A stretch of DNA of 46,132 nucleotides from an uncultured Alphaproteobacteria bacterium (GCA_944393685.1 CALYAW010000003.1:1-46132); one strand, 5' to 3'. Shown: positions 31,623 through 39,246, numbered from the stretch's first letter. A program made the numbers and translations. Notes: a model not told the origin generated them from the sequence alone.

Positions 31623-32978
31623 ATGGCAAAAAATAAATGGTTTGGAACAGATGGTGTACGTGGAATTGCCAATGTGTTTCCTATGAATGCTGATTTTTCT
31701 TTTCGGTTGGCGGCTGCAACGGCTGAATTGATTTGCACTAAATGTAAAAAAGTAGCCATTGCCAAAGATACTCGTTTGTCAGGCGATATGTTAGAAGCCG
31801 CTCTTTGTGCCGGTTTTCTTTCTTCCGGGGTGGATGTCCTTTTGCTTGGTGTGGTACCTACGCCGGCGCTAACAAGTTTGACTCCCGAACTGGAGGTGGA
31901 TATGTCCGTGATGATTACGGCATCTCATAATCCTTATCAAGATAATGGTATTAAATTGATTGCTGCGGACGGAAATAAATTTTCGGATGAGTTAACGGCT
32001 CAGATTGAGGCTTTAATTGAAAAAAATGAATTTATTTTTGATTCTGATAAAATCGGACGATGTGTTAAGTCAGATATTGTTCTCGAAAAATATAAAGAAA
32101 GAGCATTGTCTGCTTTCTCAGAAAACATGCCCTTAAAGGGACTAAAAATTGTTTTGGATTGTGCAAATGGGTGCTTTTCTGAGATTATGCTTGATTTGTA
32201 TTCAAAGCTCGGAGCAGAGGTGATAGCTTTGGCTTGCTCACCCAACGGACTTAATATTAATCGTGAGTGTGGTTCTCAACATGTTGATGCTATGTTGAAC
32301 GAAGTGAAAAAACAAGGTGCAGATTTGGGTATTGCCGTTGATGGTGATGGGGATCGAATTAAAGTTTCTGATGAAAAAGGTAATCTGGTAAAAAGCGAGC
32401 AATTAATTGCTTTCTTGGCTCAGTATTTGGAGAAAAAGGGCGAGAATCTCGCTCGTCCTGTTGTTTCTACAATTCTTTCTAATACGGGATTGGAAAAATA
32501 TGTACGCAATGTGTTGGGGTTAGAATATTATTCGACGCCTGTGGGAGAGCGTCCGGTAATTGAGAAAATGCTTGAAGTCGGAGGTGCTATCGGTGGAGAA
32601 GAGTCCGGACATATTGTTTTAGGTGATTATAGCCGTTCGGGGGATGCTTTGATGGTTTCTTTAGTTTTGGTAGAAGGGCTGAAAAGTTATCAAAAAAAGA
32701 TGAGCGAGATTTTTCCTGTTTTTGAAGAGGAGCATTTGTTTTTTGAGAATCCAAGGCTAAAAAATCGTGAGCAAGTAAAGATGATTGTTTTGAATGCGGA
32801 AGTGCAAGCACTTCTTGCTGATTGTCAAAAAGATCTTGAAGGGAGCGGAAGAGTTGTCGTTCGTCCTTCGGGCACAGAGCCGCTTATTCGTGTGTGGGTT
32901 TGCGGAAGCAATGCTCTAAAGGTTGAAAATGCTGGCAATAAGTTGCTTGCCTTGATTGAAAAACTGCGCGATCAATAA
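31623..32978 (+). CDS. glmM: Phosphoglucosamine mutase
   Basis: GlmM converts glucosamine-6-phosphate to glucosamine-1-phosphate, feeding UDP-GlcNAc for peptidoglycan and LPS. The phosphoserine loop is MITASHNPYQDNGIK with Ser101; the metal-binding loop is DGDGDR; the sugar-binding GEESGHI and the C-terminal phosphate-binding RPSGTEPLIRVW are all intact. The start MAKNKWFGTDGVRG is typical. 451 residues is the standard length. The ATG follows GGAGATGATAT. Confidence 0.97.
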   Translation: MAKNKWFGTDGVRGIANVFPMNADFSFRLAAATAELICTKCKKVAIAKDTRLSGDMLEAALCAGFLSSGVDVLLLGVVPTPALTSLTPELEVDMSVMITASHNPYQDNGIKLIAADGNKFSDELTAQIEALIEKNEFIFDSDKIGRCVKSDIVLEKYKERALSAFSENMPLKGLKIVLDCANGCFSEIMLDLYSKLGAEVIALACSPNGLNINRECGSQHVDAMLNEVKKQGADLGIAVDGDGDRIKVSDEKGNLVKSEQLIAFLAQYLEKKGENLARPVVSTILSNTGLEKYVRNVLGLEYYSTPVGERPVIEKMLEVGGAIGGEESGHIVLGDYSRSGDALMVSLVLVEGLKSYQKKMSEIFPVFEEEHLFFENPRLKNREQVKMIVLNAEVQALLADCQKDLEGSGRVVVRPSGTEPLIRVWVCGSNALKVENAGNKLLALIEKLRDQ

Positions 32979-33045
32979 TCTTAAATTTTTATTTACTAAT
33001 TGAGCCTACACTAAATAATGTAGTGTTTCCTGAGGGGAGAAAAAT

Positions 33046-33261
33046 ATGCAAAAACTTATAGACAGATCATTGTTTGATTGGCAGCGGGGACGTAGTGTCG
33101 GAATCCAGAGTCGAGGAATTGCTTCTTTGGTGGTGGCTCAAGTTAAAAATTCAGAAACATCTTTGAGTGTCAGCGGGGGTACGACAAGATGTGTATGGCC
33201 GACGAATATGAAGACGAGCGATTCCAGATATTTGAGCCGTCGAATTTGGGGCGCCAGATAA
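33046..33261 (+). CDS. Small hypothetical protein, 71 residues
   Basis: This short basic Ser/Arg-rich protein starts MQKLIDRSLFDWQRGRSVGI and matches no family I know. Its support is an excellent ribosome-binding site, GAGGGGAG, 6 bases before the ATG, and a tight 9-base gap to the next gene, which also has a good site. It may instead be a regulatory or decaying ORF. No membrane helix or signal peptide. An imperfect inverted repeat (ACACTA/TAGTGT, 33008-33026) lies just upstream. Confidence 0.45.
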   Translation: MQKLIDRSLFDWQRGRSVGIQSRGIASLVVAQVKNSETSLSVSGGTTRCVWPTNMKTSDSRYLSRRIWGAR

Positions 33262-33270
33262 GGAAACTCT

Positions 33271-33588
33271 ATGATAAAAGGTCTTATTGCTCTTTTTACG
33301 TCGGGAACGATTCTTAACCCGATGGTTTTGTTGGGAATTGGTTTGGCAATTTTTTGCATGATTAAAATGGATGCCGAACAAATGCGCCAGTTGTTTGGCG
33401 ATTATCATTTATATGCCTTTGTGGCTTTTTTTTCTTTTGTATATACTTTTGTGTTTAAAAAAGTTTATAAGGATGATGCCGTTAATCTTGATTATACGTC
33501 TATGATTTTATCTGCAATCGGCGGTATCTTGAAATTTGTTTTGGCTTGTGCGTTGACTATCTCTTTTATCATTATGATTAGTTTTTAA
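33271..33588 (+). CDS. Small integral membrane protein, 105 residues
   Basis: Three or more hydrophobic segments are visible: about residues 15-32 (NPMVLLGIGLAIFCMI), 46-62 (YAFVAFFSFVYTFVF) and 80-103 (GGILKFVLACALTISFIIMI). There is no recognised domain. AAGGAAACTCT precedes the ATG. It is probably co-transcribed with the 71-residue gene 9 bases upstream. Confidence 0.65.
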   Translation: MIKGLIALFTSGTILNPMVLLGIGLAIFCMIKMDAEQMRQLFGDYHLYAFVAFFSFVYTFVFKKVYKDDAVNLDYTSMILSAIGGILKFVLACALTISFIIMISF

Positions 33589-33591
33589 GAA

Positions 33592-33765
33592 TTAAAGCGA
33601 GATGTCAATATTTTGCCCAATGTCACTTGAAGTTGGTACGCAGCGGTTGTCTTCAAAAAGGACTTCAATAAGTTTTTGTTGCATTTCAATGCTATTTTTT
33701 ACCAAACTTATTTGCGTTTGTTGAATAGTAAGAGCATAACTGCTCAGAGCTCCTAAATCCGACAT
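33592..33765 (-). CDS. YjfB-like microprotein, 57 residues
   Basis: This minus-strand gene is very short. It starts ATG at 33765 with AAGGAG 8 bases upstream and encodes MSDLGALSSYALTIQQTQIS and so on, ending DIGQNIDISL. The pattern of an N-terminal 'xLSxxxxxxQxQxSxxxxKxxxExQ' helix, a short loop and a final G-x-N-I-D-I matches the small YjfB-type 'putative motility protein' family of Bacillus and others, whose function is not established. One Cys is present (residue 42). It is convergent with the small membrane-protein gene, with which it nearly abuts (stops 4 bases apart). Confidence 0.7.
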   Translation of the reverse strand: MSDLGALSSYALTIQQTQISLVKNSIEMQQKLIEVLFEDNRCVPTSSDIGQNIDISL

Positions 33766-33882
33766 TTGAAATTCTCCTTATCACATTTCCTTATTATAGC
33801 AAAAATTTTTTAAGATATCCTTAAAAATATACCTTGTTTAAGGCAAAATTGAGCTTATCTAAAAAACATAGAGGTGTAAGCT

Positions 33883-34371
33883 ATGTCTGAAATGATAAAA
33901 AATTTTGCGATAATTTTATGGTTGGCTTGTGCGGTTAATGATGGGATATTACCGGCTCAAGCGCAAGTAATTCGAGAGGAGAAAGGAAGCTCAATGCCTT
34001 TATCGGTTTCTCCGACCATTGTGTATGGCAAAGCCCAACAACCAGACGGCGTTATGGATGAAGTTGTTGTAGAACAACCAGATAATAGTGATAACCCCTT
34101 GGGGAATCCTTTGCCTAATGTTGTTGAAGCACAACCTAATACGGAAGATATGGTTGCTGCGAATAAAACCACCACTTCTTTGCACAATCAACAACAAACA
34201 GAGGCAGAAAGCGCTGATTCCTCTCAGGCTCTCGGCAGCCAATTTCAAAATACTTTGATGGAGGCAAATGGAATGGTCTATGATATACAAGCGTATCCGA
34301 CGCAAGACTTGGGAGCTATCGGAAATCCGAGTAATCCAGAAACAATTTATTCGCCTAATGTTAATCCTTAA
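33883..34371 (+). CDS. Secreted acidic protein, 162 residues (unknown)
   Basis: It has a signal peptide (about residues 5-27, with the cleavage motif AQA before QVIREEKG), so the product is exported. The mature part is rich in Asn, Gln, Pro, Glu and Ser with no Cys and looks disordered. Repeated NPLGNPLPN and GNPSNPETIYSPNVNP stretches are present. No family recognised. AGAGGTG precedes the ATG. It converges on the Cys-rich surface-protein gene, and the two stop codons overlap by 4 bases. Confidence 0.7.
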   Translation: MSEMIKNFAIILWLACAVNDGILPAQAQVIREEKGSSMPLSVSPTIVYGKAQQPDGVMDEVVVEQPDNSDNPLGNPLPNVVEAQPNTEDMVAANKTTTSLHNQQQTEAESADSSQALGSQFQNTLMEANGMVYDIQAYPTQDLGAIGNPSNPETIYSPNVNP

Positions 34372-36095
34372 TCACATTCTTGCTGGCGGAAATTAAGGCT
34401 GCGGCATTTCCATTTGTCTTCACCCAAATTGGAGGGTTCAAGAGTAAATGTTTGTGATGAGGCATCTGTAGCAGAACCCAAGTGTTGATAGTATTTATCA
34501 TCGCATTGTGCATCGTCGTTTTCTACCAATGGAAATACAGTCTCTCCATAAGAGCTGAATAGCTTGCTGTATTTATAGAGATGAATGCTTGAAAGTGTAT
34601 TGGCCAGATTTATGTTGTCACTGGTTGATGTTATTTTTATGAATGGCGTGTCAAGTTTACTCCATTGTTTGATAACGATATTTGCTGTTTTGGCCGATAT
34701 GCCTCCGCCGATTTTTACTTTTGAATTGCAACCAAGCAGAATACTTTCATTATCAATACTGCTGTTTAGGTCATCGGTATAGCGAAGTTGCCCTTTTATG
34801 AATATTTCAGCAAAACTGCGTGTACGCAAATGTCCGTTGAGATCCCCCTTTATTCCTAAAGATGCATCTTTTTCCATGTCAATATTTCCAGTGATATTGC
34901 CGGTGGTTAGAAGTTTGGAATTGGACGATATGATAAAGTTGGAACATATTTCGGGAATATTGTTAAAACTGACGGTTCCTTTGATATGGGTCGTTATTCC
35001 TTTAAGAGGACAGTCTCCAAATTCTCCCTGTGCGGAAATTTTGACATTATGATAATTCCCGTTAGCGGAAAGGGTTAGGGGCTCTTCAAAGATGAGATTG
35101 ATGTTGATGTTGGAAATATCTCGGTCGAGAAGGCCAGAGTATTGCTCATAATTTGCTTTGTTAAGCCGAAAAGTGAGAGTTGGTTTACTTTGTTTAAGAC
35201 ATTCTTCTTCTGTCATCCCTATAAGAGATTTTAATTCTTTTTTGGTCAAGTCAAGCTGGGGATTGTCCTGATCAAGGGCAAAGACATCGGCATTTGGATT
35301 GTTGGCTTGAGCTAATTTTAGACAGTTAATTTTACAACGCTTAAAATTACTGTCTTCAGGGCAATCGTAGGCATCTTCTACTTCTGAACAAGAACTGACT
35401 GAGAAGCCTTTTTCCTGACATACCATGGCTGCGGTTTTGCATACGTTGTATAGAATTTTTTTGCCTTGGAGGCATGAAGGGGTTTGTGAACTCATCGGTC
35501 CAAAGGGACAATCTTCAAATCCTTCACAAGGGGCTGGTTTGATGTTGGTTTTAACTTGACCGTTGCAAGTGGTGCAGGTTTCTCCATATGCAATATAGCC
35601 TGCCGGTATCGCATTGATATTGTGAGAAAATTTTGGACAGGTGTCGCAGCATATGCCGTAGTCCGGAGAGTAGGGGCATTTTTTATCATTAAATTGGCAT
35701 TTGTCTTTGTAGACATAACCTTTTTCTTCACAGGCTTTGCCGATGTTTTCTATGCAGACTCGATAAAGTGGAAATTTATTGTCACACATTTTATGAGGAT
35801 AGAGCGGAATTTTACAATCTGTTGCCAAAAAGGTAAAATTATTGTTGCGACACCATTGTTCTTGTGAGCAACTGCGATAATAAGAATCGTGGTGGGGACA
35901 GCGTTCGGCGGGAGCGGTTTGGTTGGAACAATTGGCATAGGTGATTTTGTAGCCCTCATCAATGCATTTTTGTTCTGCACGAGATAATTCGTGGTTCTTG
36001 TATGTGTTGGTAGCGTATTCCGGAACAACTGCTGCATATGCAACAGAATATAATCCTGAGAGAATAACAAAAGCATATGAAATCAAATTTTTCAT
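34368..36095 (-). CDS. Exported Cys-module protein with beta-solenoid-like C-terminal half (unknown)
   Basis: This 575-residue protein has a signal peptide (residues 1-21, cleaved after AYA). The N-terminal third carries four-Cys modules of the form C-x-x-x-G/N-Y/F ... C ... CP ... Y/F-x-x-C: Cys44/56/66/76, Cys82/94/104/114, Cys122/133/140/149 and Cys226/236/245/254. The first two have identical spacing (12-10-10). Between them lie extra CxxC pairs (150/153, 174/177). Residues about 305-520 show short repeating Val/Ile-Gly turns (GNITGNIDMEKDASLGIKGD, GHLRTRSFAEIFIKGQLRY), suggestive of a right-handed beta-helix or bactofilin-like solenoid. A surface or extracellular location is inferred. 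No named family. Confidence 0.75.
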   Translation of the reverse strand: MKNLISYAFVILSGLYSVAYAAVVPEYATNTYKNHELSRAEQKCIDEGYKITYANCSNQTAPAERCPHHDSYYRSCSQEQWCRNNNFTFLATDCKIPLYPHKMCDNKFPLYRVCIENIGKACEEKGYVYKDKCQFNDKKCPYSPDYGICCDTCPKFSHNINAIPAGYIAYGETCTTCNGQVKTNIKPAPCEGFEDCPFGPMSSQTPSCLQGKKILYNVCKTAAMVCQEKGFSVSSCSEVEDAYDCPEDSNFKRCKINCLKLAQANNPNADVFALDQDNPQLDLTKKELKSLIGMTEEECLKQSKPTLTFRLNKANYEQYSGLLDRDISNININLIFEEPLTLSANGNYHNVKISAQGEFGDCPLKGITTHIKGTVSFNNIPEICSNFIISSNSKLLTTGNITGNIDMEKDASLGIKGDLNGHLRTRSFAEIFIKGQLRYTDDLNSSIDNESILLGCNSKVKIGGGISAKTANIVIKQWSKLDTPFIKITSTSDNINLANTLSSIHLYKYSKLFSSYGETVFPLVENDDAQCDDKYYQHLGSATDASSQTFTLEPSNLGEDKWKCRSLNFRQQECD

Positions 36096-36177
36096 TGTAA
36101 CATTCCCGCTATGACAGACAATCTTAGCATATATTATCGTTGTAGAATTAATTTTGAGTTAAAAAGAAAAGTGTTTT

Positions 36178-36206
36178 TGACAAAAATTATTTTTTTGACT
36201 AGATTT
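36178..36206 (+). promoter_or_regulatory. Promoter of carD
   Basis: TTGACA (36178-36183), a 17-base spacer and TAGATT (36201-36206) lie about 75 bases upstream of the carD start. Confidence 0.75.
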
Positions 36207-36280
36207 AAACCCTTTTTTGTGGTATGGTAGCGCTGTATTTAGATACAAACCCCACGGAATTAATAATACAGGGAAAAGAT

Positions 36281-36787
36281 ATGAATAAAAAAATTTCAGT
36301 GAAGAATCCTTTTTGCTCCGGTGAATATGTTGTGTATCCTGCTCATGGCGTCGGGAAAGTTGCCGATATTACCAAGCAGACGGTTGCCGGATCGGAGTTG
36401 GAATTGATTGTAGTTAATTTTGCCAAAGACAAAATGACGCTTCGTATTCCCATGTCTAAAGCCGAAACAACCGGATTGAGAAAAATTTCGGAAGAAAGTA
36501 CAATGTCGGATGCTTTGGCGACCCTTAAAGGTAAGGCCAAGGTCAAAAAAGTTATGTGGTCCAGACGCGCTCAGGAATATGAAAATAAAATCAATTCCGG
36601 AAGTCCAGTGGCTATTGCCGAGGTTATCAGAGATTTATATCGTAGTGAGAATCTGGCCGAACAGTCGTATAGTGAACGGCAAATCTATGAGCAGGCATTA
36701 GACAGGCTTGCTAATGAATATGCTGTTTGCGAAAATATTGCTCCGGCAGAAGCTACATCCAAAATTCTTAGTATTTTAGCAAAATAA
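36281..36787 (+). CDS. CarD/CdnL-family transcription regulator
   Basis: CarD/CdnL binds the RNA polymerase beta subunit and stabilises open complexes at promoters, especially rRNA and housekeeping ones. The N-terminal Tudor-like RNAP-interaction domain starts at EYVVYPAHGVGKV and includes the ELELIVVNFAKDKMTLRIPM strands. The C-terminal helical DNA-binding domain follows (WSRRAQEYENKINSG, VIRDLYRSENLAEQSYSERQ). The ATG at 36281, with AGGGAAAAG upstream, gives 168 residues, the family size. The in-frame extension to 36224 overlaps the region just after the promoter and is not used. Confidence 0.93.
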   Translation: MNKKISVKNPFCSGEYVVYPAHGVGKVADITKQTVAGSELELIVVNFAKDKMTLRIPMSKAETTGLRKISEESTMSDALATLKGKAKVKKVMWSRRAQEYENKINSGSPVAIAEVIRDLYRSENLAEQSYSERQIYEQALDRLANEYAVCENIAPAEATSKILSILAK

Positions 36788-36806
36788 TATATTAGAGAGT
36801 TTATAT

Positions 36807-36840
36807 AAAATGCCGCAGATTCTTTTCTGCGGCATTTGCG
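36807..36840 (+). terminator. Hairpin terminator of carD
   Basis: ATGCCGCAGA (36810-36819) and TCTGCGGCAT (36826-36835) form a 10-bp stem with a 6-base loop. The T-run is interrupted (TTGCGTTT). Confidence 0.75.
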
Positions 36841-36859
36841 TTTAAAAAGCAAAATATTC

Positions 36860-36886
36860 TTTACTTTATGTGATTCTCATTATAGT
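36860..36886 (+). promoter_or_regulatory. Candidate promoter of the structured RNA
   Basis: TATAGT (36881-36886) is a good -10. The upstream TTTACT (36860-36865) is a weak -35 with a short 15-base spacer. The predicted start is near 36893. Confidence 0.45.
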
Positions 36887-36892
36887 TTTTAA

Positions 36893-37156
36893 GCAGGTTT
36901 GAACAATAGGGTTCAATCCTAGTGCCTGTTAAGGTGCGGGACCTTCATAAGTCCTAAGAACATACTGGTGTTTGATATAGCGCCATAAGTTGACGTGTTA
37001 ATCGCGCACGATCGGCATTATATCCCCGTCTGCGGTCGGGGAGCTTTAAGTGTATGTCCAGAAAATAGCCCTCTGTGGCGGTTTTTAAAGACTTAAAGGG
37101 CTAAGTATGTTCTAGTTTATGAACTCTCCGACCACCTTCTCAGGTGGTTTTTTTTT
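36893..37156 (+). ncRNA. Structured RNA, about 260 nt, with pseudoknot and own terminator (family unassigned)
   Basis: No ORF is convincing here, yet the sequence is full of complementary arms. TTGAAC/GTTCAA (36899-36904 with 36911-36916) sits inside AGCAGG/CCTGTT. AAGGT/ACCTT is at 36931-36945. AGAACATACT (36957-36966) pairs with AGTATGTTCT (37104-37113), extended by CATAA/TTATG. Within it, GATATA/TATATC plus GCC/GGC (36974-36984 with 37014-37024) and CCCCG/CGGGG (37024-37041) form helices. CTTTAAGT (37044-37051)/ACTTAAAG (37091-37098) and TAGCC (37066-37070)/GGCTA (37099-37103) interleave as an H-type pseudoknot. Three 3' arms are exactly contiguous (37091-37113). A terminator ends the unit. 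It could be a free ncRNA or a cis-acting leader of the next gene. Confidence 0.65.
37131..37156 (+). terminator. Intrinsic terminator of the structured RNA
   Basis: ACCACCT (37131-37137) and AGGTGGT (37142-37148) with loop TCTC are followed by nine T residues. The next gene starts 24 bases later. Confidence 0.93.
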
Positions 37157-37179
37157 GAATAGAAGAGAGGAAAAAGCAG

Positions 37180-38055
37180 ATGACGAAGCGCGTGGTTATT
37201 TTTGCGGGATATAACAAAAAATCCAAAATTGAAGACTATGTTTTATATTATCTGAAAGGGTTGCGGGAGATTGCCGACGTTTTGATTTATGTCGCTGACA
37301 ACGAAGCAGCAACTCAATATTGTCAGCAGCTTGAAGGATTGGTTGATTTTGCAATTTTTGAAAAACATGGCGAATATGATTTTGGTTCGTGGAAGCGCGG
37401 GCTGCGGCTTGCTAAGCAAAAATCTCTTCTGCTCCATACTGACGAATTGGTCTTGTGCAATGACAGTTGTTATGGTCCAGTATTTCCTTTTGCACAAATG
37501 TTTGAGGAGATGACAAAAAAGAATGTCGATTTTTGGGGCGTTACCAAAAACTGTGATGCCGCTTGGGAGCATGTGCAGAGTTATTTTTTGGTTTTTGAAA
37601 AACAGGTCTTTACCTCGGCTTTGTTTGAGCATTTTTTTGAATCGGTTATCAAAGAAAATACTTTTGATGATGTCGTTACTAAATACGAAGTCGGTTTGTC
37701 CCGTCTGTTGGTAGAAAAAGGGAATTATAGTTTTGATGTTTATTGTCCGCCGATTAACAGGTTCAATATTCTTAAATTCGGGTGCAAACTTGTGGCGATG
37801 CGCTGTCCAATTATAAAAAGAAAATTGTTTACAACGGGTTTGGCTAAACAATCATTGCTCAGACTGCTCTGGATTATGCCTAATATTGTTATTCGTCGTT
37901 ATATGCTTCATGATTATGTCAAATATTTTCCTAGGCGCATTTTGTTGCGTTTGAAGCGTTTTATTTATCAGGACAAAACCACCAAATCCGGACACCGGAT
38001 TATTAAAATCTGCAAAATCCCTGTCGTCGTTATTTCTAAAGAATATGATATTTAG
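37180..38055 (+). CDS. RgpF-like (rhamnan synthesis F family) polysaccharide protein
   Basis: This 291-residue protein matches the RgpF family of cell-surface glycan synthesis proteins. Visible signatures are KIEDYVLYYLKGLREIADVL, YDFGSWKRGL, ELVLCNDSCYGPVFPF and DFWGVTKN, followed by HVQSYFLVFEKQVF. The family is glycosyltransferase-like and acts in the cytoplasm on surface rhamnose-containing or related polysaccharides; the sugar here is unknown. The C-terminal 80 residues are very basic. GAGAGGAAAAAG precedes the ATG. It begins 24 bases after the terminator of the structured RNA, so it either has little leader or depends on readthrough. No other glycan genes are adjacent. Confidence 0.82.
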   Translation: MTKRVVIFAGYNKKSKIEDYVLYYLKGLREIADVLIYVADNEAATQYCQQLEGLVDFAIFEKHGEYDFGSWKRGLRLAKQKSLLLHTDELVLCNDSCYGPVFPFAQMFEEMTKKNVDFWGVTKNCDAAWEHVQSYFLVFEKQVFTSALFEHFFESVIKENTFDDVVTKYEVGLSRLLVEKGNYSFDVYCPPINRFNILKFGCKLVAMRCPIIKRKLFTTGLAKQSLLRLLWIMPNIVIRRYMLHDYVKYFPRRILLRLKRFIYQDKTTKSGHRIIKICKIPVVVISKEYDI

Positions 38056-38123
38056 GTGCTCGTTTGTTTTTGTGTGTAAAAAAAAGTGGATAAGAATCAT
38101 CACCCCTTGCGAATCAAACAAAG

Positions 38124-38139
38124 GTTAACTAATGGTTAA
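38124..38139 (-). promoter_or_regulatory. Candidate CtrA-binding site
   Basis: The minus strand reads TTAACCATTAGTTAAC, a full match to the alphaproteobacterial CtrA consensus TTAA-N7-TTAAC including the TTAACCAT half-motif. It lies about 55 bases upstream of the ApaG-domain gene. The plus strand shows it as a tandem 11-base repeat GGTTAACTAAT/GGTTAATTAAT. Confidence 0.55.
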
Positions 38140-38192
38140 TTAATAATCGGTTGGGGAATCGATTGTGTTTTTGGGTTTTGTTGGGGAGCAAA

Positions 38193-38603
38193 ATGTCTGA
38201 GATACAAGATTTTTGGGTGCGAGAAAGTGATGGTATTGTTGTTTCCGCTAGGCCTGTCTTGATGGATGAAAAACAAGGCAAACGCTTTTGGTGGGGATAT
38301 TATTTGTGTATCGAAAACAATACCGATACAAAAATCCAACTAATCGGAAAAAATTGGCGAATTACCGATGAAGCCGGAAATTGTTATGTCGATGATACAA
38401 TCGGTTTCAAAGGAGAATTGCCAGAGCTGGAACCTGGGGAATATTTCGAGTTTACTTCTGAGGCTCCTCTTGATTTTGCAAACGCCGTATTCTATGGCTC
38501 ATGCCAAGTGTTGCGGGACGGACAGAAAATCCCTCATGAAGTAAAAATTCCGACTTTCAACTTGTTTGCATCTACAGGGAGCAAAGCCAAAATTGTTAAT
38601 TAG
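38193..38603 (+). CDS. apaG: ApaG-domain protein
   Basis: This 136-residue protein has the ApaG (DUF525) fibronectin-III-like fold. It shows the family pattern KIQLIGKNWRITDEAGNCYV, then GFKGELPELEPGEYFEFTSE and NAVFYGSCQVLRDG, ending VKIPTFNL. ApaG is linked genetically to CorA/ApaH functions in enterobacteria but its biochemical role is unsettled. The sequence is somewhat divergent (for example FKGELPEL for the usual G-V-V-G-E-Q-P). The ATG at 38193 with GGGGAG upstream is preferred to an in-frame extension to 38151. Confidence 0.8.
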   Translation: MSEIQDFWVRESDGIVVSARPVLMDEKQGKRFWWGYYLCIENNTDTKIQLIGKNWRITDEAGNCYVDDTIGFKGELPELEPGEYFEFTSEAPLDFANAVFYGSCQVLRDGQKIPHEVKIPTFNLFASTGSKAKIVN

Positions 38604-39220
38604 TAGTACGTTGGTACTAATGGCTGATTGACAACATACAGATTTAAGTATTGGTATATGTTGGCTGTCATTTTGTTGTTGAAGTCATCAAATAGTTTGT
38701 TAACCATTGAGCTCCAGTATTGTTCTTTTTCGGCTATATCCGTACTGGCGTCTATGGTGAGTTCTCTCCAGCCCTCAACTTGAGTGGTGGCTTCTGACAT
38801 GTTGTCTGGATTGTGTATCCTTAATGCAACAATTAACTTTGCTTTGTATTTAACTCTATCTTTGGCCCACATTTTGTCGTTGGGTTCAAGTGTTTCGGTG
38901 ACACTCGCATCTTTGATGATAACATCGGCAACGTCTGAGCTTGAAAAATCAACTGCTTTGAGACGATCATGCGCCCATATCTTGGCTGTCTTTTCTATGG
39001 ATACTGGAAATAAGTGCTCTACATGCGGACGCGTAAAAGATGGGGTAAATTCAGAAATTACATTAATCTTGCTGACTTTTAACTGAATTGGTTCTTCTGT
39101 GTTGTAGCGTGGTTCGGTATAGCGAGGTAATTCTTCGTTATCTGACGGAAACAAGTAGGCGCAGCCGGAAAGTAATCCAAAAACGGCGCAAAGGGTTAAA
39201 ATTCTTTTAGAAATATTCAT
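38600..39220 (-). CDS. Hypothetical lipoprotein, 206 residues
   Basis: The signal sequence MNISKRILTLCAVFGLLSGC ends in lipobox LSGC with acylated Cys20. The mature protein (VKYKAKLIVALRIHNPDN, EGWRELTIDAS, WSSMVNKLFDDFNNKMTANI) resembles periplasmic lipoproteins of unknown function with one alpha/beta domain; no family is assigned. The ATG at 39220 is chosen over an in-frame start at 39247 because it gives a proper signal peptide. Its signal closely resembles that of the lipoprotein at 21900-22766. Its stop overlaps the ApaG gene stop by 4 bases in convergent orientation. A terminator separates it from hslO upstream. Confidence 0.8.
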   Translation of the reverse strand: MNISKRILTLCAVFGLLSGCAYLFPSDNEELPRYTEPRYNTEEPIQLKVSKINVISEFTPSFTRPHVEHLFPVSIEKTAKIWAHDRLKAVDFSSSDVADVIIKDASVTETLEPNDKMWAKDRVKYKAKLIVALRIHNPDNMSEATTQVEGWRELTIDASTDIAEKEQYWSSMVNKLFDDFNNKMTANIYQYLNLYVVNQPLVPTYY

Positions 39221-39246
39221 GTTCTTAATCCGTATGTTATAAAACA

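Noticed and set aside
33008..33026. Terminator after glmM at ACACTA...TAGTGT
   Set aside because: The stem is only 6 bp and is followed by TTTCC with no T-run; it may equally be an operator for the next small gene, but evidence is too thin.
36196..36229. A second carD promoter (TTGACT ... TATGGT)
   Set aside because: The spacer is 22 bases, too long for a standard sigma-70 promoter; the TTGACA-N17-TAGATT pair just upstream is far better.
36901..36930. A tRNA gene at GGGTTCAATCC
   Set aside because: No acceptor, D or anticodon arms can be drawn around it; the same bases pair better in a simple TTGAAC/GTTCAA hairpin.
36893..37130. tmRNA (ssrA), suggested by a TAAAGACT...CTAAGTATGT stretch and a GGGTTCAATCC T-arm-like sequence
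   Set aside because: The order does not fit either one-piece or permuted alphaproteobacterial tmRNA: the T-arm-like part is at the 5' end, there is no CCA, and no ANDN-type tag frame exists on either strand.
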